Below are positions 42,037-50,656 of a stretch of DNA of 64,000 nt, one piece after another. This DNA is from Pseudobacter ginsenosidimutans (GTDB lineage: Bacteria; Bacteroidota; Bacteroidia; Chitinophagales; Chitinophagaceae). Location of the stretch: assembly GCF_007970185.1 (NCBI RefSeq), contig NZ_CP042431.1:620001-684000 (forward strand). The letters run 5' to 3'. The notes below the pieces were generated by a model. That model worked only from the letters and a program-made list of their open reading frames with translations, did not search any database and was not told the DNA's origin. A program made the translations under genes and the position numbers. The stretch's first letter is position 1; each line of letters opens with the position of its first letter.

Positions 42037-44946
42037 ATGAAGACGCTGCTGTGTGCTCTCTTTTGCTTGCTGCTGACCAGTCTCCAGGGTCAGAATCAGA
42101 TCGGATTACCCCAGATCGTCAATTACCATAGTTATGATTATAAAGCTGGTGTACAGAACTGGGCTATTGGCCAGGATGTGAACGGCATGCTGTATTTCGG
42201 CAACAGTGAAGGACTGCTTTGTTTCGATGGAAAATTCTGGAAACGGTACAAACTGCCCAATCAAACAGTGATCCGCTCCTTAAAGATCGATGCCTCGGGC
42301 CGCATCTTTATCGGAGGCCAGGCAGAGATCGGTTATTTCTTTCCCGATGCCTCCGGCAAACTCAGGTATACCAGTCTGAATGCATTGCTTCCCGAAGAAG
42401 AAAGAAGGTTCGCAGATATCTGGAACCTGGTAGTGGTGGGAGACCAGGTGTTCTTCCGGTCCCGAGCCAAGATCATCCAGTACAAAGATGGATTGATGAA
42501 TGTGTTCAAACCCGGCACCACATGGGATTTCATGGGAGAGGCCGGCAACCGCGTATACGCGCAGGAAGGCGGCAAAGGCATATTGATGTACGATAATGGC
42601 GTATGGCGCCCCGTATGCAATCACCCCGTGCTGGACCAAACACCCATCACGTCCATGATGGAATATGGCAAGGACACGATCCTGGTAGCCACTATGCGCA
42701 ATGGTCTCTTTCTCCTTTATGATAATACACTCGTCCCCAAAAAAACAATGGCGGATGATGTGTTCCGCAATGATCGTCTCTACTGCACAGCCATAGTGAA
42801 CAGTAACTGGTTCGCCTTCGGCACCAACTCTGCCGGCGTGGTGATCCTCAACAAAGAAGGCGAACATATCCAGACCTATTCCTATCGCGAAGGCCTGCAG
42901 AAGAACAATGTTCGCAGCCTGATGCTGGACCGGAACCGGAATCTGTGGATCGGCCTGGATGATGGCATCGATCAGTTATCCATCAACAGCGCCGTCAAAT
43001 TCATCTATCCTGATAAAACCAAACAGGTAACGGGTTACGCAACACGTTTCTATCAGAACAAGCTCTACATCGGAACCTCAAACGGACTTTATGCCGCTCC
43101 CGTGAATCCGGGCATCAGCGATTTCAGCCAGGCAGCAGGTTCTTTCACAGAAGTGCAGAACACCACCGGACAGGTCTGGAACCTGGATGAGATCAATGAT
43201 CATCTTTTTATCGGCCATGAAGATGGTGGCATGATCGTGAAGAACAACAGCGCGCAAAAAATTTACAAGACTGCAGGATCTTGGCTCTTCAAACCCACTT
43301 CTCCCGTTTATCCTACATCGAATATCATTGCTGGAACATACACCGGACTAAGACTGATCAGTTTCGTGAATGATCAGTTCAAGGATCGTGGCAATATCCA
43401 GGGACTGATGGAATCCCTTCGCTTCATGTCTTTCGACAACAATACCCGCACCCTCTGGGCATCGCACCCCAACAGAGGCATCTTCAGGATACTGCTCTCG
43501 CCTGACTTCGCCAGCATTGCGCAAATGAAACTCTACGGAAGCAGGGACGGCTTGCCGGATGATAACGGTAATTATATTTTTCGTGTGAAGAACCGCGTGG
43601 TATGCACATCAGTGGATGGCATCTACGAATTCGATCCGGCAAGGAACAGATTTCAGGTATCACCCAATCTGAATGCCATCCTGAAAGGAATGAACATCCA
43701 GTACCTGCATGAAGACAGTAAAGGCAACCTCTGGTTCATCTCCAATAAACGACTGGGCATCGTGGATTTTCATAAGCCCGCCAATGGCTGGAATTACAGC
43801 ATTCAATATTTCCCCGAGCTGGATGGTCTGGTTCTGGCAGGCTATGAATCCATCTACCCGCTGAATGAAGAGAATATTTTCATCGCAGCCAACAAAGGCA
43901 TTATACACCTTAATTATAAGAAGTACTGCGAGCAGCAGAACAAACCCGATATATTACTCAGCCAGGTAAAAGCAGAAGGGAAAAGAGATAGCATCCTCTT
44001 TGGCGGTCATGCCCTGGAAGGCGGAACAGTAGTACCTTTCAAGGCCAATTCCGTACAATCACTACCCGCCCATCTCAACTCCCTGCACTTCGAATATTCC
44101 AGTACGCTCTTCGAACAACTCCGCAACATCGAGTTCTCTTATATCCTCCGCGGCTTCGATAAAGAATGGAGCCACTGGAGCAGCCGCAGCGAAAAAGATT
44201 ATACCAACCTTCCTCCAGGCAGTTACACCTTCTCTGTGAAAGCGCGCAACAACCGGCGGAACGAATCGGGTATCGTCAATTATAATTTTAAAGTGAATCG
44301 GGCCTGGTACAACAGTTACTGGATCTTCACTCTTTACATATTGATAGCGCTCAGCACTGTGTACCAAATGCTGCGCTGGCAGCAAAGAAAACACCGGAAA
44401 GAACGCGAACACCAGCGATACCTGCATCAACTGGAACTGGACCGCAATGAAAAAGAAATTGTGGAACTGAAGAACCAGAAGCTGGAAACCGATCTCAATT
44501 TCAAGAACAGGGAACTGCTCACCATGACCATCAACCTGGTGCAGCGCGGCGAAGTACTTAAAAAGATCAGGGAGATCATTTCCTCACTCATCAAAAAAGA
44601 ATCTCCTTCCGACAATGCGGCTTCCCACAAGAATCTTCTTCGGTTAATACGTGAAGTGGAAAAGAGCAATGAAGACTGGGACAAGTTTGCCATCCATTTC
44701 AATAGTGTGAACATGGACTTCTTCAATACGCTTAAAGCGATGTATCCCATCCTCACACCCAACGAGCTCAAGCTTTGCGCATATCTGCGCATGAATCTCA
44801 GCTCAAAGGAAATTGCGCAGCTTCTCAATATCACTGCCAAAGGTGTGGAGGTTGCCAGGTATCGCCTGAGAAGGAAATTAGGTCTTCAGCCTGATGTGAA
44901 CCTGGCAGATTTCCTTGCCGGCCTTTCATCTTCCAAATCCATCTAA
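42037..44946 (+). CDS. Transmembrane sensor-regulator: two-component-type propeller, Y_Y_Y domain, HTH
   Basis: A 969-residue regulator. The signal sequence MKTLLCALFCLLLTSLQGQ exports a double beta-propeller sensor (about 25-670) with repeats such as RSLMLDRNRNLWIGLDDGID. A Y_Y_Y domain follows (about 680-755, FSYILRGFDKEWSHWSS, YTNLPPGSYTFSVKARN), one membrane helix (about 757-780), a coiled coil (about 785-830) and a LuxR-type helix-turn-helix (about 905-955, LTPNELKLCAYLRMNLSSKEIAQLLN). There is no histidine kinase or receiver domain, so it would bind DNA from the membrane. It lies just before a SusC/SusD pair and probably activates it in response to an oligosaccharide; direct repeats at 44978-45050 are candidate sites. 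Confidence 0.9.
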   Translation: MKTLLCALFCLLLTSLQGQNQIGLPQIVNYHSYDYKAGVQNWAIGQDVNGMLYFGNSEGLLCFDGKFWKRYKLPNQTVIRSLKIDASGRIFIGGQAEIGYFFPDASGKLRYTSLNALLPEEERRFADIWNLVVVGDQVFFRSRAKIIQYKDGLMNVFKPGTTWDFMGEAGNRVYAQEGGKGILMYDNGVWRPVCNHPVLDQTPITSMMEYGKDTILVATMRNGLFLLYDNTLVPKKTMADDVFRNDRLYCTAIVNSNWFAFGTNSAGVVILNKEGEHIQTYSYREGLQKNNVRSLMLDRNRNLWIGLDDGIDQLSINSAVKFIYPDKTKQVTGYATRFYQNKLYIGTSNGLYAAPVNPGISDFSQAAGSFTEVQNTTGQVWNLDEINDHLFIGHEDGGMIVKNNSAQKIYKTAGSWLFKPTSPVYPTSNIIAGTYTGLRLISFVNDQFKDRGNIQGLMESLRFMSFDNNTRTLWASHPNRGIFRILLSPDFASIAQMKLYGSRDGLPDDNGNYIFRVKNRVVCTSVDGIYEFDPARNRFQVSPNLNAILKGMNIQYLHEDSKGNLWFISNKRLGIVDFHKPANGWNYSIQYFPELDGLVLAGYESIYPLNEENIFIAANKGIIHLNYKKYCEQQNKPDILLSQVKAEGKRDSILFGGHALEGGTVVPFKANSVQSLPAHLNSLHFEYSSTLFEQLRNIEFSYILRGFDKEWSHWSSRSEKDYTNLPPGSYTFSVKARNNRRNESGIVNYNFKVNRAWYNSYWIFTLYILIALSTVYQMLRWQQRKHRKEREHQRYLHQLELDRNEKEIVELKNQKLETDLNFKNRELLTMTINLVQRGEVLKKIREIISSLIKKESPSDNAASHKNLLRLIREVEKSNEDWDKFAIHFNSVNMDFFNTLKAMYPILTPNELKLCAYLRMNLSSKEIAQLLNITAKGVEVARYRLRRKLGLQPDVNLADFLAGLSSSKSI

Positions 44947-44977
44947 GTTTTTACCAATCAGCAAATTGATTACTGAT

Positions 44978-45050
44978 TGTAGGGGCATTGTAGTGTCCAA
45001 ACAAAGTAGTATTCCATGAAATTTTTACCTGTAGGGTTTAAGTAGTGCCC
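44978..45050 (+). repeat. Two direct repeats upstream of the susC-type promoter
   Basis: TGTAGGG-N5-GTAGTG followed by NCC occurs at 44978-44998 and 45030-45050, with 15 of 21 positions identical and the differences mostly in the central five. The offset is exactly 52 bases (about five helical turns). Each copy itself contains two GTAGKG half-sites about 11 bases apart. The second copy ends five bases before a candidate -33 element. This is the layout of activator sites; the membrane regulator encoded upstream is the obvious candidate. Confidence 0.65.
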
Positions 45051-45055
45051 TACTC

Positions 45056-45086
45056 TTTCACGGCCATATTGGACCGTGTATATTTT
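45056..45086 (+). promoter_or_regulatory. Candidate promoter of the SusC/SusD pair
   Basis: TTTC (45056-45059), a 19-base spacer and TATATTTT (45079-45086) each match the Bacteroidota TTTG/TAnnTTTG promoter with one mismatch and at the right spacing. The transcript would have an untranslated leader of about 90 bases before ATG 45183. Confidence 0.55.
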
Positions 45087-45182
45087 TATGCTGCACCGAT
45101 TATTTTGACAGACTGCTCAGTTCCACATTTCATTTCAAGTAAAACCTTCCAGGGAATTTTTTAACGATTAAGACTAATTGCC

Positions 45183-48100
45183 ATGCTTCAACCATTTAGC
45201 CTTTTAGATCATGTTGCAATCCGTAAGCGCCCCCGCTTACAGCTTGTATTCCGGCAGCTTTCGATTGTTTGGCTGCTGACCATTTTATTTTCCGGTTCGC
45301 TGTCCGCACAGGAAACAGCTATTTCAGGAACAGTTAAAGACGCAAAGGGAACACCACTCGCCTGGGTGACCGTGCATGTGAAAGGCACCAGCGCCAGTAC
45401 CAGTACCGATGCACAGGGAAAATTCCAGATCAGTGCTGCTGTCAATGCAACACTTGTATTTTCCCACGCCGGTTTCGCCAGCCAGGAGATCGCACTGAAC
45501 AACAGAACAGCGATAGATGTAACACTGGCTTTATCGGATCAAAACCTGGACCAGGTGGTGGTGATCGGTTATGGTACCGCCCGCAAGGGAGATATCACCG
45601 GGTCTATTTCTTCTGTAAGCGGAAAGGATCTCAAAGCGGTGCCTGCTGCATCCTTATCGCAGGCATTGGCCGGTCGTGCTGCCGGTGTGAGAGTGAGTAC
45701 CTCTTCCAACATGCCCGGCGGCGGCATCTCCATTCGCATCCGCGGTGGCAACTCCATCCAGGGTGGCAATGAGCCGCTTTACGTAGTGGATGGTTATCCG
45801 TTATATAATGAGAACGGACCAGCCATCAACCCCAACGATATCGAATCAGTAGAGATCCTCAAAGACGCATCTGCTACAGCTATCTACGGTTCTCGCGGCG
45901 CCAACGGTGTGGTGATCATCACCACCAAAAGAGGCAAGGCCGGCAGAAACCAGATCCAGTTTGAATCATACTACGGCATTCAGAAAGTAAGGAAGAAGAT
46001 CCCCATGCTCAATGCAGAACAACTGGCCACAGTGATCAATGAAGGCGTTGCCAATGTGAACAAAGACAACCAGGGCAATGCCGGCTATCCCAAACCGTTA
46101 CCCTTCACCGAGGAGCAGATCAAGGGCTTTGGTGCAGGAACAGACTGGCAGGATGAGATCTTCCGCGAAGCGCCGATCCAGAACTATCAGCTCACTTTTT
46201 CTGGCGGTACGGATAAATCACAGTATGCTGTGTCCGGAAACTATTTCGATCAACAAGGTATTGTGATCAATACAGGTTTTTCAAGAGGATCCGTTCGCCT
46301 CAACCTGGACCAGGAGATCAATAAGCGCTTAAAGCTCGGCGTGAGTGCCACCATCTCGCGCACCAAGGGTACACTTGTGAATACCGATGGCGATGGTGGT
46401 GCAGGCGCCGGTGTGGTATACGGGGCGCTGAACTTCTCACCTACCGTACCTGTTCACAATCCCGATGGCACTTACACCATCAACAACAGGTCCGGTGGCA
46501 TCCTCATCAGTAACCCCGTGGCCATGGCCAATGAAAGCTGGAATACCAATGTGGCCACACGCGCCATCGGTAATGCCACACTTGAATTCAAGATCATGGA
46601 AGGTCTCTTCATCAAGACGCTGCTGGGTACCAATATGAGATATGAAAAGAGCAGTACCTATCTTCCACGAACCATTTATTCCGGCGTTGCCAATAACGGA
46701 ACAGCCAGCATATACAATGCACAGAATGCAGAATGGCTGAACGAGAACACGATCTCTTATCGCAAAACGATTGCAGACGTTCATCGCATCAATGCAATAG
46801 TAGGTTATACTTTCCAGAATGGTAATTATGAAGATGTGCGCGCCAACGCGCAGAACTTCGCCAATGATATCCTGCTTTACAATAACCTCGGAACTGCGCA
46901 GCAGACCAATACCGGCGCTTCCAACAAGAACGAATGGTTACTGCAATCCTGGATCGCACGTATCAACTATGATTACGATGGTAAATACCTGCTGACCCTC
47001 ACAGGCCGCCGTGACGGATCATCACGTTTCGGTGCAGGCAACAAATATGCTTTCTTCCCTTCCGGCTCCGTTGCCTGGAGGGTCTCCAATGAAAACTTCA
47101 TGAGCGGTATCAGCGCCGTCAATGATCTGAAGATCCGCGCCAGCTATGGCCTTACTGGTAACCAGGAGATCGGTCAGTTTCAATCACTCGGTGCATTGGG
47201 AACACAGAACTACAATTTTGGAAACACACTCTCCGTTGGTTATGCACCCAACCGCGTAGGCAATCCCAATCTGAAATGGGAATCCACAGCGCAGATGGAC
47301 TTCGGCCTTGATCTCAGTCTTTTCAAGAACCGTATCCAGGTCACTGCCGACTGGTATGAGAAAAGAACCAGGGACCTGCTCTACAATGTAAGCCTGCCCA
47401 TCACCACGGGCTTTTCCACCTCCCTGCAGAATGTTGGTAAAGTGAAGAACTCAGGCATTGAGCTTACACTGAACACCATCAACTTTGCCGGAAAGGATTT
47501 CGAATGGAGCACCAGCTTCAACATCGCCTGGAACAAGAACGAGATCCTGGACCTTGGTAATGTAACCGGCGATATTCCGGTGGGCGGCGCCAGTGGTCAC
47601 CTGCAACTCGCCAACTCAGGCATTCTTCGCGTAGGCTCACCCGTTGGTGTATTCTTCGGACTGGTAACAGATGGTATCTTCCAGAACGCTGAAGAGATCG
47701 CCAAGTCTGCACAGAAAAATGCAAAACCCGGCGAACGTCGCTACAAGGATATAAAAGCTGATGGCGTGATCAACTCTTCCGATCGCGTGATACTCGGCAA
47801 AGCACAGCCCGATTATATCTACGGCTTCACAAATAATTTTTCGTACAAAGGCATCGACCTGGCAGTATTCTTCCAGGGAGTATACGGCAACAGCATTTTC
47901 AACATCAACAGATTTGAACAGGAATCAATGACCGGCGTGAGCAATCAATCCACAGCCGTTCTCGATCGCTGGACACCCACCAATCCCAGCCAGGTTATGC
48001 CCCGCGCCGCTTCTGTAGGTCAGCCCTACCAGGTTACCAGCAGACAGGTGGAAGACGGCTCATACCTGCGCCTGCGCAATATCCAGATCGGTTACAACCT

Positions 48101-48302
48101 GCCGGAAAAATGGCTGAAACCTGCAGGACTTACTTCCGTGAGATTGTACCTGAGCGGACAAAACCTCTGGACAAAAACCGACTATTCAGGTTATGATCCC
48201 GAAGTGAGCCGCTTCAACCAGGAAACACTGAGCCAGGGCATCGACTATGGCAGCTACCCTGCCAACAAAGCCATCCTGATTGGACTGAACATCACACTTT
48301 AA
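45183..48302 (+). CDS. SusC/RagA-family TonB-linked outer membrane receptor
   Basis: A 1039-residue glycan importer. A long leader with a hydrophobic segment (LSIVWLLTILFSGSLSAQ) precedes a carboxypeptidase-regulatory-like domain (about 43-120, ISGTVKDAKGTPLAWVTVHV). The plug has VVVIGYGTARKGDITGSISS, SIRIRGGNSIQGGNEPLYVV and NDIESVEILKDASATAIYGS, then RGANGVVIITTKRGK. The barrel ends in AILIGLNITL. It lacks an STN domain, so it is not FecR-coupled and fits control by the hybrid regulator upstream. SusD follows 26 bases after the stop. No hydrolase is attached, so the glycan cannot be named. Confidence 0.94.
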   Translation: MLQPFSLLDHVAIRKRPRLQLVFRQLSIVWLLTILFSGSLSAQETAISGTVKDAKGTPLAWVTVHVKGTSASTSTDAQGKFQISAAVNATLVFSHAGFASQEIALNNRTAIDVTLALSDQNLDQVVVIGYGTARKGDITGSISSVSGKDLKAVPAASLSQALAGRAAGVRVSTSSNMPGGGISIRIRGGNSIQGGNEPLYVVDGYPLYNENGPAINPNDIESVEILKDASATAIYGSRGANGVVIITTKRGKAGRNQIQFESYYGIQKVRKKIPMLNAEQLATVINEGVANVNKDNQGNAGYPKPLPFTEEQIKGFGAGTDWQDEIFREAPIQNYQLTFSGGTDKSQYAVSGNYFDQQGIVINTGFSRGSVRLNLDQEINKRLKLGVSATISRTKGTLVNTDGDGGAGAGVVYGALNFSPTVPVHNPDGTYTINNRSGGILISNPVAMANESWNTNVATRAIGNATLEFKIMEGLFIKTLLGTNMRYEKSSTYLPRTIYSGVANNGTASIYNAQNAEWLNENTISYRKTIADVHRINAIVGYTFQNGNYEDVRANAQNFANDILLYNNLGTAQQTNTGASNKNEWLLQSWIARINYDYDGKYLLTLTGRRDGSSRFGAGNKYAFFPSGSVAWRVSNENFMSGISAVNDLKIRASYGLTGNQEIGQFQSLGALGTQNYNFGNTLSVGYAPNRVGNPNLKWESTAQMDFGLDLSLFKNRIQVTADWYEKRTRDLLYNVSLPITTGFSTSLQNVGKVKNSGIELTLNTINFAGKDFEWSTSFNIAWNKNEILDLGNVTGDIPVGGASGHLQLANSGILRVGSPVGVFFGLVTDGIFQNAEEIAKSAQKNAKPGERRYKDIKADGVINSSDRVILGKAQPDYIYGFTNNFSYKGIDLAVFFQGVYGNSIFNINRFEQESMTGVSNQSTAVLDRWTPTNPSQVMPRAASVGQPYQVTSRQVEDGSYLRLRNIQIGYNLPEKWLKPAGLTSVRLYLSGQNLWTKTDYSGYDPEVSRFNQETLSQGIDYGSYPANKAILIGLNITL

Positions 48303-48328
48303 TTGCTCACAGCATCAAAACTATTATC

Positions 48329-49735
48329 ATGAAACGCATTTTAATCATATTCGGAATGTTGCTGGTGGCGTTTACTGGTTGCCGTAAGCTGGACGAGAAC
48401 CCTGCCAACTTCATCTCCCCTGAAAACTTCTATCGCACCCGCAGTGATGCCATCGCAGCTGTAACAGCAGCCTATGCGCCAGTGCGTAACAATGGTTTCG
48501 TAACCAGGAACTACGCCATTCTTGGTGAGATCACTACAGACAATATGTTCCCGCTGCCCAACAACAACGATCGTGTGCAGCTCGACAATTATGTTCACAC
48601 ACCCACAAATGGCATCCTCCGCGAAACCTGGACCAATTTCTACCAGGGCATCGCCTATGCCAATAACGTGATAGACCGCGTACCGGCCATCAATATGGAT
48701 GAGAACCTTCGTGCAAGACTGGTGGGAGAAGCGCAGTTCCTCCGCGCATTCTATTATTACCATCTTGTACGTTTGTTTGGAGATCTTCCGCTGGTGACCA
48801 AAGCACTGAAATCACTGGCAGAGCTCGAATACCCTAAACGCAGTCCCAAAGCCGATGTTTACAAAGTGATCATCGATGATCTCAAAGCAGCAGAGAGCGT
48901 GCTCCCTCCTACCTATTCCGGTGCAGACCGGGGACGCGCCACCAAAGGTGCGGCCAGCGCCTTTCTCGCGAGTGTTTATCTCACGCAGAAACAATATCAG
49001 CTTGCAGCTGATAAAGCAGCTGAAGTAATGGCGCCGGCATCAGGATTCGGATACGGACTCTGGGATGACTATGCAGATGTTTTTGATATCAAAAATGAAT
49101 TCGGCAAAGAAGCCATCTTTGATGCGCAATTCGTGAGCGGTCCTGCCGGTCAGGGAGGAAACCTCATCGCCTTCTTCGCACAGGAGAACAATGCGGTGGG
49201 TGGTCGTGGGTTCGGCTCCTTCCAACCTACTCAGGAACTTTATGACGCCTTCCAGGTGAATGATAAACGCAAAGCCATTTTCTTCACAAAAGGCACAGAC
49301 AACAAATACTATTGCAATAAATGGATCGATGCCGACGCAAAAACTGAAAACCAGTCAGACAATAATTATCCGCTCATGCGCTATGCAACAGTAGTGCTCA
49401 CTTTCGCTGAAGCCTACAATGAAGTGCATACGCCCGTTGACGACAATGATGCCTACAAAGCCATCAACAGTATCCGCCAACGCGCAGGTCTTCCGTTGTT
49501 CTCCGGACTTACGCAGGACCAGCTCCGTGACTCAATCCTAAACGAACGCCGGCTGGAACTATGTTTCGAAGGTGAGCGCTGGTTCGATCTCGTCCGTACC
49601 GGATTGCTGGAATCCACACTTAAAGCAAAGGGCACGGCCAATATCAAACCTTATCACGTATTGTTTCCTGTTCCGCAGTTCGAGATCGATCTCAATCAAA
49701 ATCTCAAACCACAGAATACGGGATACCCGGATTAA
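48329..49735 (+). CDS. RagB/SusD-family surface lipoprotein
   Basis: A 468-residue partner of the SusC upstream. The leader MKRILIIFGMLLVAFTGC ends in the lipobox FTGC. Typical SusD stretches are NFISPENFYRTRSDAIAAV, GEAQFLRAFYYYHLVRLFGDLPLV, AASAFLASVYLTQKQYQLAADKA, INSIRQRAGLPLF and ILNERRLELCFEGERWFDLVRTG. It is the last gene of this unit and is followed by a terminator at 49788. It would bind the glycan at the cell surface and close over the SusC channel. Confidence 0.94.
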   Translation: MKRILIIFGMLLVAFTGCRKLDENPANFISPENFYRTRSDAIAAVTAAYAPVRNNGFVTRNYAILGEITTDNMFPLPNNNDRVQLDNYVHTPTNGILRETWTNFYQGIAYANNVIDRVPAINMDENLRARLVGEAQFLRAFYYYHLVRLFGDLPLVTKALKSLAELEYPKRSPKADVYKVIIDDLKAAESVLPPTYSGADRGRATKGAASAFLASVYLTQKQYQLAADKAAEVMAPASGFGYGLWDDYADVFDIKNEFGKEAIFDAQFVSGPAGQGGNLIAFFAQENNAVGGRGFGSFQPTQELYDAFQVNDKRKAIFFTKGTDNKYYCNKWIDADAKTENQSDNNYPLMRYATVVLTFAEAYNEVHTPVDDNDAYKAINSIRQRAGLPLFSGLTQDQLRDSILNERRLELCFEGERWFDLVRTGLLESTLKAKGTANIKPYHVLFPVPQFEIDLNQNLKPQNTGYPD

Positions 49736-49787
49736 GAAATGATCTAAGATTTTGTCTCTGATTGAAAACAAGATCTAATGAATTAAG

Positions 49788-49822
49788 AAGGTTCACAAGA
49801 TGCAGATCTTATGAACCTTTTT
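49788..49822 (+). terminator. Intrinsic terminator after the SusC/SusD pair
   Basis: AAGGTTCA (49788-49795) pairs with TGAACCTT (49812-49819), and AAGAT (49797-49801) with ATCTT (49806-49810), around loop GCAG with one C/A mismatch. A T run follows. It lies 53 bases after the SusD stop. Confidence 0.82.
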
Positions 49823-49892
49823 AATTTCCAAAATTTCCAAGGTTAGTTTGGTTTGGAGTAATTTTGCCTGGCAATAAAACTCCAGCAAAGAA

Positions 49893-50616
49893 ATGACTGC
49901 AAGTGAATTGACCCAATATCTTTTGAGAAAATTTGCCTGGTAGAATTCTCGGAAATTGTACATTTCTTGTTAGCGAAGGATTGTGGGTTGAACCCATTAC
50001 TACCAGTGATTCTAAAAAGACCATTTGGATTATACATATCCCCAAACACTCACCCAGGCAACCTGTAATTGCACATAAAAAGGCATGGCAACGAAGCGGT
50101 GATTCACTAATCGAAATGACACATTCAAGAAAAGAAACGATACTTAGTGAACCATTATTCAAAAATGACGACTGGAGTTCGGCAGTTTGCCCCAACAGTT
50201 CCTTGTCGGATCTTGATCCCCAGGCTATATTAAAGGCTCGCAGTAATTATAGAATTAAGAACCCAAGATTAGCGAATGAAGTAGATACCTGGGATGATGC
50301 AACTTTTTTGATAAAATCCAAAATAATGGTTAATGGGAATCTAACCCGAACAGCAATTATCCTTTTGGGAAAACCTGAATCTACCATATACTTAGGAAAT
50401 TGTAGTCCCAGGATCACATGGGTACTTTATGATAAAGACAAATTTGAAAAGGACTATGAACATTTCTCTCCTCCATACATAGATTCCATGGATGAAGTAT
50501 TTGGAAAGATCCGGAATCTGAAATTCCGATATCTAAAAGACGGTTCATTATTCCCCGAAGAAGTAGATCAATACGATGCGCAAAACATTCGGGAGGCTTT
50601 AAGTAGGCCCCGGTAA
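49893..50616 (+). pseudogene. Remnant of an AlbA_2-type ATP-binding protein (RecG-like/Schlafen-type N-terminal domain)
   Basis: An open frame of 227 codons (TTG 49933 to 50616) encodes the middle of a protein of the AlbA_2 / HATPase_c_4 group: the end of AlbA_2 (IWIIHIPKHSPRQPVIAHKK, AWQRSGDSLIEMTHSR), then LIKSKIMVNGNLTRTAIILLGK, IRNLKFRYLKDGSLFPEEVD and QYDAQNIREAL. Intact relatives start with a full AlbA_2 core and continue after IREAL into the ATPase domain; here both are missing and the frame ends in SRPR. A separate ATG at 49893 (MTASELTQYLLRKFAW, then TAG) in another frame may be the original start, joined by deletion. The segment is AT-rich relative to its flanks, suggesting foreign origin. 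Confidence 0.65.
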
Positions 50617-50628
50617 CAGACGGGGCCT
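50605..50628 (+). terminator. Hairpin terminator at the end of the AlbA_2 remnant
   Basis: AGGCCCCG (50605-50612) and CGGGGCCT (50621-50628) form a perfect 8-bp stem with an 8-base loop, followed by TTGTGTT. The remnant's stop lies in the loop. It faces the convergent MutS-like gene ending at 50657. Confidence 0.72.
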
Positions 50629-50656
50629 TTGTGTTATTACACATGAGAAGGAAATA

